45,667 nt of DNA. It comes from Candidatus Gorgyraea atricola. Lineage in GTDB: Bacteria; Omnitrophota; Gorgyraeia; Gorgyraeales; Gorgyraeaceae. The DNA is taken from positions 1 through 45,667 of the forward strand of contig JAVCCW010000023.1 in assembly GCA_030765235.1 (NCBI GenBank), written 5' to 3'. This document shows positions 12,701 to 24,700 of this stretch, one piece after another. A program made the position numbers and the translations under genes. The stretch's first letter is position 1. Every line of letters starts with the position of its first letter. The notes beneath the pieces are model-generated. The model did not search any database, had not been told where the DNA came from, and saw nothing but the letters and a program-made list of their open reading frames with translations.

Positions 12701-15700
12701 TTCTCAACAACGATCTTATGTATATCCTGGCACATCCTGTAAAGTTTTTTCTGGCTATAGGCGCTTAAATCTCCTGTCTCCCCAACATCCTTAAGCCACT
12801 GGCGTATTTCTTCTGCTGAAGAGTTACGATAGATCCTTCCCTTCTGACGCAGGAACTTAACTCCAGAGCTGGCCAGGAAATTCATAAATGCATTAGCAAA
12901 GCTTAAGCCTATTATTGCCTTTACAACTACAAGGCCAAAAAGGCCTGCAGAAGAAACAACACCAAAACTAGGCACGAGGGCAACTAATGCCACAGTCGCA
13001 ATAGGCCAAAGCACTCCAAAAAGAACGCTGAGCTTTACAATAGAAATCTTCTCGTTCCAACCTCTCAGGATGTCATATATCAATAAAGGTATAAGTCCTA
13101 CTGCTACACTAGCCCAGGAAGCTACCTCATTCGTCCAGAAGCCAGTGTCATATTTTGCTGCCATTCTTTGCTGGATTGTCTCTTTTCTATAGATTAGGAA
13201 TTGGATTGGCTTAGGATACTGGGCTATTAAAGGTATTTGATTGTCTCTATCATCTACGAAGGTCTTATAATGTACGTTTCTGTCTGTAGGATCATAATAA
13301 TAAGGGCCCTTGCCTTTATTGTTATTGTCTAAAACTACCTTGCCTTCCTCAATGGCCTTTTTAATGGAAGGGTGCAGATCTTCTATAGACGGCGGCCCTG
13401 CGCGTATCTCGTCCAAGTTCTTTATATCCTTGGCCTTCTTAAGCATGACTGATAGAGCAGTAAACATTGCAGAGCTGAACGAGCCAACAAGTATCATTGT
13501 CCTATTCACTATAGTCGATAAGTCTATGCCGCCAATGTCAATACCCAGCGCACTGAGCAGACCCACTATACCAATCCCAGCAAATAATACTGCTATCCCA
13601 GCTGCCACCTTAGGCATCATAGGCTGCTTAGAAGTTGCGGTTTTGCGTTTAGACCTTGCTTTGCCTGTTTTTTCAAGGTAAGCCTGATATTTATCGGATG
13701 GCGTGTATTCTAATCTTTCAAATATCTCATCAGGGATAGCTCTTCTGTATTTTTTAATCTTCTTTAAAGTAGCTTTTTCCCATTTTCTATAGAATACTGG
13801 ATTGGATGATTTAAGGTCTATTTCTCCTGCCTTCATTAATCCTTCGTTATGACATATAAATTCATCTAAAGCAAACCATACGGTACGGGCTTTATCTTTA
13901 CCTAGTTCATCAATAAAACCGTTATATAATTCATTATCTTTATTTAAGCCTTCATCAATGCCAATATGTCGGAATTCATGTAATGCTATTTCCTTCAATA
14001 TAAACTCTTTGGTATCTCTAGGTCTCTTGCTAATCTCAGGTAATATAACTGATCTCAAACCTTGATGTCCTGCTGATGCAGGCGGCGCTGCTTCGCCTCT
14101 AGAGTAGTCTTTTCTACCGCCATCGCTACGTATCCAGCCAACCTTTTCCCATACTCCAAATTCGAAACTAAACCAGTTATGTCCAACGACTCTAGTCTTA
14201 CCAAGATCAACTTCGTATGTGCGACTACCATCTCTATTAGCAATTTTAACGACAGATTTCCCTACATAAGTTTCATTGTATTCGAAATTATTTAATATTT
14301 CATTCAGCATTCCTATTGTTTCTGAGGAAAATAGTTTGTCAACATCTGGCTTAAACCCTGAAAAATAATTCCTTATCTTTCTCTTCTTAACCTCAGCTGT
14401 GTCTTTCTTACCAGCAGCCTTACTTATATCTTTTTTGTCAATAGTACAAGATGAGAAGAATATCATCAGACTGACCAATGGTATCAACAGTAAACCAAAC
14501 ATTCTCCTTATGGAGCGAGTACCTATAGCGTCTGCTTTGGCTCGCAATGACAAGCGAGGAATAAGGGCGCCCGCGGCTTTTGCGGGGGCAAGGCCGGTGT
14601 CTGTCTTAGCAACAACAGGGGCGCCCTCCTCTTTAACAGAAACTCTCTTCTTAAGCTTAGCCATGGTCTTGGTCCAAGTCTTTTTCAAGATCGACCGGAT
14701 GCTCGGAGCTTCGGGGGTGAGGTCGTTGCTCGTTAGACTGGCAGGGTCTTCCGAGTACCCTTTAAAATATTTTACTACGTTTGTATTAGAATTATCTATC
14801 AGGACAGTGGTCTTGAATAATGAGCTTAGCTCTGGAGATCCGCCATAATAATCTTCTAGTTCAGCTTTATGCTCGTCAGTAGGGATAATCGCAAAGATAT
14901 TTCTTCCTCTCCAGTGCTTCTGGAGTATCTCTTGTTTGCTTATAGCTACGTCTTTCCCATCTAATGTCCTTGTTACAAAGTAGTTTTCGCCTTTTCTATC
15001 ACTATATGCTCCAACTATTGGCATGAAATGGTCAGGCACCAAGAGAATAAAATTGGTGCCTAAGCTCTCTATCTCATCTATATTTATACTGACTAATTTT
15101 GCATTACTGACTCCGTGTTTCGCAGCTACCTTACTGATCAATTTGCTGTTAATCTTGCCTTCCATTAGATTCTTAAGCATGGTTGCGTCACTCAGGCCCA
15201 GTTTAATCATGTTCACAAGCTCATCACTCATCTCTTTTGCCAATGTATTTCTTGTAACCTTTCCGCCTCCCCACTGCTCAAGCACAACACTAAGCGAATG
15301 TACTCCACAATTAACAGCTGAGACCGCGCCAATAGCTATCTCAGCTGTAATTCCTTTAGTATTCTTTACATCTTTTCCAAAAAGCATCTCTATGATGGAT
15401 TGTGACACTGAAGGATCATCTCGAAGCATCTTATATATAGGTGAGCTTAGTATGGCCTTGGCATCATCAAAAACCTTTTCGACAAATATGTCTACATTGG
15501 CCTGATTCGGCATGCCTTCTAACTCTAAGGTTTGCTTGAGGAGTGTGAAGAAAAGCAATGTTTTTAAGGGGAGTTTTTGAGATTCCTTAGAAGCGAGTAA
15601 TCTGTCAATTTCAGGGCTACCCCTTTCACCATTTCTTACTGCATCATTTAACCATTCATGAGCAATCCCTAATGCAACCATATCCTGGTATCTAGCCTTT

Positions 15701-18700
15701 GCTCCAGTAATCTTTTCTATTGCGATCTTTATCTGGGTATCTTCTCTTCCTTCAATTATATCTATTTCTCTTTCAGCCCTGGAAACTGGCAATTCTATGG
15801 CATTGTCTGCTTCTGTCTTCGGCCTTAACTTGCCGAATGCCTTTATTAACTTTCCTAAACCAAGGCCTGCAGACTTCACAACGCCAAATATAGCCTTATG
15901 AGAAGCTCTTGCCCTGGCCCTCTCAGCAGATGATGATTTTCTAGGAGTGGGCTTCTTGACTGATGGGCTGGTCAATTCTTCTCCGTCTTCGCCTTTTGCA
16001 CCTGCTAGACTTCCATCTCTAGTCTCGCTAATTTTCCAATCCCCATCATAGCCATCTTCAGTACCAACTGTTTTAGGTTTAACTCCAGCTGGAACTTTTT
16101 TGCTGACTTTAAAGGCAGGGCCTTTGCCATCTTCTATTGGTAAGCCTACTACTATAAATTGACCTCTTGAGGTATCATAAGCAAGCTTGAATTGATCATC
16201 CTGGCCGTCTTCCACCTGAAGTTCCTTAGCAGCTTCAGCCGCAGATGTCTCTATTGTCTCGCCGCCAACATCTATCTGGCTAATCTCTGCAACTTTTACA
16301 GCCTTAGGCATCTCACCCTTTGCTTGAGTCTCAAGACCTGTCTCATCATAACCAAGCTGCTGTATTTGAGCATCTTCTGCCTGCACCTTTATCTCTGTCC
16401 TTCTATCAGCGCGACTGAATGTATTTGTCTTTTTGTCATACTTTAAGCTGAAAGACACATTACCTACTGAGATCCTTACATCTTTTCCTTCTTTGGCCAA
16501 CTGCTGTGCACGCTCTATAATATATGGAGCAATAAGATCTGAGGATGTCACGCCTGGTATACCTGTATCAGGCGCTATTCCTTTTTTACTGCCTATATCC
16601 ATGCCTGCGCCTGCGTCTTCTAAAACTCCTCCTGCTCCGATAATAGCAGGCGCCTTAGTCTCCTTGCTTATACTGCTTATATCGCTTGGTGTAAGTCTGC
16701 CCTCGCCTATTATACCTGCATCAATATTTTTCATGTCCAATGCAACATCACTCTGCTGACCATCTATTAATAGGTTCCGCACAGATGCAGAAACAGGACT
16801 ACCAGGCATTACCATGCCTTCAGGAGTCTCCACTGGCTGCTGAATCCTGCCTGAGATATCTTGCTGGCCAGCTCCTGTTAATACTCCTGAGTCTTTTTCT
16901 AATTCTGCACCCACGCCTGCTGGGGCAAGCCCTGCTGCCTTAGAATCTTGCGTTGCTACTGCAGGCGGGTTATTTAGTAATTCTAATAATGCATCTGCTG
17001 CCTGATCTAAATCAGCGCCTGGAGCCAACTGCACATTCACAAGCAACACTTCTTCTGACTTCTTTAAATCTTCTGATTCATCTGGCTTTGCCTCTTTTGG
17101 AGCCTCTAATAATTTCTTTGCTATCCTTCTTGCCTTTGCAGCAGTCCTGTTCTTAGGATTCTTCATTTCTTCGCTAACTTTAACCAAATAATCCATTTGC
17201 TTATCCTGAGGCATTTTCTTAAAGGATTCGTTTATTGCTATCCCGACAGCTGGATCAATGCCTGTCATTTCAGCAAAACTCTCTAATTTCTGAACAGTAT
17301 CCCATGTTATGTCTGCTGTATTTATATATGCAACGTTTGTCAGAAAATCATAAACACTGCATGCCTTTTCCATCCTGGCAGCCATGTCTTTGGCACCTAA
17401 GCCTTGTTCACCTACAAATGAACTCAATATACCTAATTTCTCCTCATTAGATTTCTCCTTCATTACCCTGGTCATAAGACCTTCGAGGCTATTAGCCAGC
17501 TTAACTGAATATGCCTTGTTTTCCTTGCCGGAGAGATTAGAAAGCTTTAATGCATTGGCTGGCATGTGGCTCATCTGTGCCATCTCTGCAAACTCTGGCA
17601 TCTGCGTGATCTTTTCAAACTGCTCAGGATCTTTCTCTTTCATCTGCATAAGCTTTTCAGGCAATTGATTGGCTGGCGTGATTAGCCATGCTGCGAATTC
17701 AGGATCTATATTGCTTAGCATATCATAGACATCAAAGGCCTTGCTCATGGTCTCAGAATCAGACAGTACCCTCACATCATATGAATTGGCTAAATTAGCA
17801 TTTATATCAAGCAATCTCCTCTGGTTTGTCCTGACGAGTTTTTCTTTTTCTGTGCCAGTCTGTCCTATGGCTATGGCATATGCCTTTTTCTTGGATATGC
17901 CCATCTTACGTCCGAGACGCCACACTGTATCAAGGGTTATTATCTGGCCAGGTGTCCATATACCTTTATATAGCTGCACTGGTTCTTTTTGAGTGCCTTG
18001 AATCATGCTATTATACATATTCATAAAGTTAAGCTCTTCTTTTACCTTAATAAGCTCTTTCTTTTCCTCGTCTGAGAGATAGTATTGCTTGACTAGATTA
18101 AGGATAAACTTATCCTGGTCTTTGCCTCCACCAGGAGCAGTACCGTCTATGACTACATTCCTGTAATCCACTAATGCAGACTTCACATCCTTTGAAGAAG
18201 CGCCTGATATGGCATTCTTAAATATCGAGAATAACGGAGACTCGCTCTGGACACCTGAAATAGTCTTTGATATCCTTGCCCTGAACTTCTTAAGGCCTTC
18301 TTTGTCCTCAGCGCGAGCCTTATCTTTGGTAAGCATTATTGCGCTTGTCGGTAACTGGCTTAAGATCCTTACTATCAAGCTAGGAGCACTAAGTGAGAAT
18401 ACATTAAGGACTTTTGTTACTAGCTCTAATGCAGGCACAGCTATGGCTATGGCCAAAATCCCTGTCAGCATAAGACCTTTTTTAAGAGTCATTTTCTTGA
18501 GGTTTAGCTGGCCCTGCATGATCATTCCTATTAAGACAGCTACGGGTAATAAAGCCGGTGCCCATAGAAAAGCAGCTATGCTCAGGCCAAGCGAGAATAA
18601 TGTCTTGCCTATAGAAGCGCCTTGACCCATCATCTTTGGCATGGTAATCTGCGAGCTCAGTGTCTTGACACTAATGCCTTGTTCTTGCAACTTGCGTATA

Positions 18701-21700
18701 TCTTTTTCAACCCTTTCTGTATCTGTCTTTTTCTTACCTATCTTTACAAAATTATCCTTTACGAGCTGATTAGCACCAGCATTTACGTTCTCACCAGTCG
18801 CGTCTATATCCTGGATAAAACTATTCTTGCCTGCTCTTATGCCTTTAGCAGATACATTTTCAATATGTGCATTATCTCCTGCGATGATCTTATTCTCTGT
18901 CACTACATTTGATACATAGGCATTCTTACCTATATTAACACCCTTATCAGACACTACATTTTCTACCTTTGAACCTTCTCCTATCTTTCCTGAAAGGATC
19001 GTGCTTCCTGTAACAAGTGCCCCTGCAGCTATTACAACGCCATCTCCTATAATACAACCGATGACTATAGCTCCCTCGCCTACGATTACGCCCTTACCTA
19101 GCTTAGATTTTTCATCTACCTTTGCTGTGTCAGCAATCTGGGTCGCGAATATATCAACAACAGGTTGTTCTGTCTTTGTTTCAGCCTTTGCCTTAGTCTT
19201 TCTTGTTGTCTCCACTACAGGCGGGGCCTTGTCTTCATGGTGTGCTGTCTGATCCCCGGATAAAGACTCACCTATGATTGTCCTAGCAACCTTGATGTGT
19301 AATATCCTGCTTAATACAAAATCCTTTGCCTTTATTGCAGAACCTTTTATTGCCGCAGCTACCTTGCCCTCATCTTTTCTTGCCTCAGCTTCTTTACTTG
19401 TCAGGACTGACTTTATGTCTCTTACTTCTATCTTCAGGATAGACTTGGTGTCTTCTAATGCCTTATCTGCAAGCTCTCTCTCTGCCTTCTTTTCTTCAGC
19501 AATCTTATCTTCCTCAGATTTTCTGGAGATGCTTACAAGTGCTTCTATGATACGAACATCACGGTTCTCCTTCAGGTCTTTATATTTCTTCTTAATCTCC
19601 TTTGTAAACTTACCCATCTTATTGAAGTTCTTCTCGTGGGACTGTTTTACAAATTCAATATAACCTACCCATACCTCTCCTGTGGCTGTCATGATCTGTT
19701 CGCGCATCTTGTCCTGTGAAGAAGCGCCTAAACTATTCTTGATAAAGTTCTTGAGCTTGTCATCAGAAAGCTTAGAAAGCTCCTCTAAATTAAAGGTCTT
19801 TTTATCCAAGGTAATGCCTAAAAGTCTTTCCAGAGACTCTCTAAGTTCACTTACTGCCTTTTTCTTCTGTGCCACAGCCTTCTTTACACTTCCCAGGTGC
19901 TGCATGGTCTCTGAGAATTCATCTACTATCTTATCAATAGCGCCATCAAAATACCTCTCAATGTTAGCCTGACTATCTTCGCCTTCCTTTAATATATCGT
20001 TATAACGCGATTCAAACCAATCTGCTGAAATATCATGCTCTACCTCATTTGCATCCTTAGTCTTCTTTTTCTGATCAAGATCTTTTTTCTTAAGGACCTT
20101 CTGGGTTTCATTAAATAAATCAACAAAATAATCCTGCAGTTTATCAAATTCCTTTTGCTCCTTTGTGGTAAGATTTTGCTCCTTTTCTAATTCCAGGAAT
20201 CTTTCTTTCTTAGAAAGGACCTTACCCATCTTTATGCCTGCAAGTTCCTGGCTAATTAGATTTTTCTTGTTATAATATATGGCCTCTTCGATCGCATACC
20301 AGTCACTTCCATCCAGCATAAGATTCTGGAATGCCTTTCCAAGCATACCGTTCCTTCCACAGCGACCTACTATCTGCAATACTACTCTGAAGCTCCTTGG
20401 GAGATAATGGGCTTTAACCCTTACACCATACACTGCTGTTGCAAAATAGTTCATCCTTGCTTCATTAAACTCCTCTTTATTGGCAATAGATTCCTCATCG
20501 ATCTTATTGAACAGGTCCTCGGCGACTTCAGCCATGAGCTTTCTTTCAGCCCCAAGTTTCTCATCAGTCAATTGCTTTTGGCCAGGCTGTCTTTCAATCT
20601 GGTTATATCTACCATCAAGCCCTTTAAGCCTATCAAAAATATTACTATATTTATCAGCATCTTTTCCTAATGAGGATTTAAGTTTCTGTATAACCTCGCC
20701 GAGCTTCATAGTCTTTATATCAGTGCCGCGCGAGGTTATAGGAGTAGATATGGTAATCTTCCCGGGCTGGCCTGCTTCTTTTATGAATTTTACTTCATCT
20801 GCTTCTTTAATCAAAACCTGGAACTTGTCTTTAAAGGCCTTTCTACTTAATCCCATTTTCTTCAATTTGCTGTCAAGTTCACCCTTGTCTATTGTCTCAA
20901 AGACGTATTTCTCAAAATCCTTAGCTTCCCTACCGTCTTTAAAAACCTCTAGCTGAGGAGAACCTGGCTCTTCTTCATGAACTCTAATTATCTCATTTAG
21001 GGCGTGCTTAAACTTACTCTTATTGCTGCCGAATATCCTAGGTTTATTGACAATACGCTTTGATACAAAGTGAGATCTCATCTCTATAGTCTTTTTGTTC
21101 AAAAGCAGTTTGTTCTCTTCGCGTGACCCAGAAACAGAACCACTGGCACCTCCAAAAGAACCGACCATCTTGTTCAAAAAGATCAGAGCGTTTATCTTAG
21201 AAGAGGTCCTGTTTTCCGCCTGTATCTGGATTCCCTTGTGCCTGTGCATGGCCTCAAGGGCTGCATGTATATTCTCAGACCTCTGACCCTCAAGCCTTCT
21301 ACCGCTTAATAGATCCTTTAATACTATTACTTTTTCGCCGGTCTCATTGCCCTCTTCATCCTTTGCGTCTTCTATTCCATACTGCACATTTTCCTTATAT
21401 AAATACTCTGCCTCCAGGGCATATTTTACGTCTTCAATGCTAGGCAATTCAACATCATGACCTAAACCCTTTAGGCCCTTTGTTATGTTTGCGATTTGTC
21501 CCTTTATGATACCCTCGCCTTCTTTTGTAATCTTGACCTGGCGATTTACAGTATTATATTCTACGAGATACTGTTTTTCGCCTTTTGTTGCCTTCCAATC
21601 AATGTCCAGGAGACCTCTTGTCTCTTCTCCGACATATGGAGTTAAACCTTCGGCTATCATCCTTGCTATTTCCTTTGTTGCCTGTTTTTTGGACGAGAGG

Positions 21701-24700
21701 CCCTTATCTGCGAATGATGTAATAGCATCTGCCATATCCATGACAGTATCCACTTCGTCAATGGTAATATGGGCTGCCTTGAGTAATTCCTTTAATTTCA
21801 CAGAGTCTGCATCATCCATCTGTAATGCAGAAAGGCCTTTGAATAAAAGTGACTGGAAGTCTGTATAGCATACATCTGAGTTCATTGCATCTAAGGCTTC
21901 TTTACTTGACATCTCATTCTTCATGATCGAGATATTCATGCCCAGGGTTGCAAAGGTAAATCTATTATCCATTGCATCGCGCCATGCAAATTCATATGCT
22001 GTGCCTGTTACAATAGAAGTCTGGCCCATAAGCGTCCTACAGAAAGCAGAAAGTGTCATGCCATAGGTCTTACCCTCTCCTGTCCCAAACTGCACAAGAT
22101 TCCCAAGGCCCATTAAGTGGCCTGTGGTTATCTGTTCATCATACTGATGTGAGCCTGTATTAAGGTTCTGCCCGAAATTCAATATTGCGCCTGCCTCTGC
22201 CATTACCTTATCAGTAAGGCCTTTTGTCCGCGCTTTTTGCTTTAATGCCTCGGTTTCTGTGCGAAGGACTTGCATAAACTGGTTTATATTTTGAAGTGAG
22301 GCATTAAACTCAGCATTGTCCTGTAGCCCTAAGCTCGCTATTGCCTGATTAACATCAATGCCTGTGGACAAAAGCTTATCGCCTGCAACCAGTACCTCTA
22401 ATACTATGTCTTCTATTGTCTTACCGCCTTCCATCTGTTTCTTAAAGTTATCGATCTCTACCTGCGAAACTCCCATATTCTTCAGGATGGTTTCTGGGTC
22501 ACCTTTGTGCGCATTAACTACTCCTTCTATTGTTTTCTGAACATTGCCAAACAAGGCCCCCTTGACGGTCTTAGCGATGTCGGTCCATGACTCTTTACTC
22601 TTAAGCATCTTGTTTATATCAGCTTTTGTCTCTGCGTCAAAAGAACCTGCGAGTTTCTTAAATAATTTTCCGTATTGTCGCCTTATGGCACCTGCCTTTT
22701 CATCTATGAATTGGCCTATCTCTTTTTCAGACTTTGCCTCGTCAAGCTTAGTAAGCCATGCCTCTTGCTCTTCTGATGCCTGATAAACACCTGAGGTATC
22801 TGCCTGGTCTTGAGCATCAGCTGTGTCTACGCTGTCAGCTGTGTCTTGGGTTTGAGTCTGGTCAAATGCATCGCTTCTCTGCTGACTAGTACTTGCATCT
22901 GCCAGTGTTTCTACCAGCTCTACAGCGTTCTTTTTGGATATGCCAAATTCTTTGGATAAAGCCTTAATGCCCTGGGTTGAAGTAGTTAAGTCGCCTGTCT
23001 TTGCAGCTATTGCATTGTTTAAAACAGTATTTGCGCTTTTAAGGAGGGTGTTGAAGGTGGGTAAGTTCATGTTACTGACCTTATTTGTAAGTTTAACTGC
23101 ATCAGGTGCCCTTGACTGCTGCATCTTACTGAACGCGGCTGTAGCGATATTGAGCTTAGCAGAGTCCGTTGTCTCACCAGAGAGTTTCAAAATCATATCA
23201 GCATTAGAGCCTTTGACCTCGCTCTGTATGTCAAAAATCTGCCCTACCGTGAGAGGTCTTTGTGACCAGCTCTCGTTAGATATCTTAGATGCGACCAAGT
23301 CTGATTTTACATGAGAAAGTCCCTTTGCATTAAATATCTTCCTTGAAACATTAGCCACTGTCTTTGCCTTAGGACTGTCTACGCTCTTGGCAAAGTCTTC
23401 AATATTCCACAAGACCTGGCTTTCATTTTCGGAATTACCTATAGTAAATGCTGAATCAAATGTCAGCTGATTTGCAAGTTCAGGGTTAATGCTAGCTACC
23501 TTGTTATAGCCGCTTAACGCACTGACTATATAAGTCTTGGAAATACCCTTTATGCCATTTGTTTCTATAACACCTCTGTACAGTGTATTTCCTGCCTGTG
23601 CTATAGATGTTATGCCTGTCTTTTTCATATGACTGGCTACTTCTGAAACATTTGTAGACTTAAACATGCCTTCTGTAATTTTAACTTCTGTAGTCTTGTC
23701 TGATGTCTTAAGCTCTAATATACTGGCTTTTTTGGGTGCTGTCTTTGTTTCGCTTGGTGCTCTTTTGGCTGGCGTGGCCTTACTGGTTGATTCTCCAGCA
23801 ATTCGCATAGGCGTAGATACAGGAGTTGACTCTGCTGCATCTGTGCTTGGTTTTATTTCACCAGTTTCTTTTGTTTCGCTCGCAGGGGTCAAGGTAACTT
23901 CCATGGTACTGCCGTCAGTACCTGTAGGAGCAAACTGTTGACCTTCAGATGCCATGGTCCTATCAGCACCTTGCCCCACAATAATATCTATGACGCCTCT
24001 GGTAAACCTGGCCTCATTTGCCTTTACACCATCAATAGCAGCGACCACATCTACATCTACGCCACAATTAGAGGCAATACCATTATAATTTTGCACAGAC
24101 TCCTGTCCCGCAGAATACACCGAAGCAAGTTCTGAAGCAGCCTGTTTTATATTGGATAATATATTTTTATTCTCGGATATTACTTTTATAGCAGTATGAC
24201 TACCTCTTGTCTTCTTATCAGCAAAAAGCACTTCTTGAAATGAAACATTCCCTAAGATATTAGAACCACTAGCTACTTCGACCTGTTCTAATGTCTGCAC
24301 TGCCGCCGTCACGGTCTCGCCTTCTTTGTCTGTTAAACCGCCTAAGTTTTCTATTAGAGCTGACAGATCAGAAGTTTCTGTTAAATCACTCTCTCTTGCC
24401 ACGCTTGAAATCATCTCCAGATTCAGCTCCGGAAGGTTATCTTCTGAAATAGCAATTTCCAACGCACTCGATATATCTTCACTATTTGCAATAAAAGATG
24501 TCAGATCTTTATCATTAAGATTGAGGCTATTTAAGCTGTTTAACCCTGAATCCTGCAGATTACTGACTACTTCTTGAGCTGAAACTTCATCTAAAGCATT
24601 TAACTTTGCGCCTATTTCATTTCCGGTCTTAATGTCATTAAGTTTACCTATGTCAAATGTATTGGTTGTCGCATCATATGCATCAGCTACGACCATCCTA

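Noticed and set aside
14502-14515. AAGGAG before ATG as proof of a separate gene start
   Set aside because: The spacing to the ATG is only one base and the upstream frame is open, so it is recorded as a possibility, not a separate CDS.
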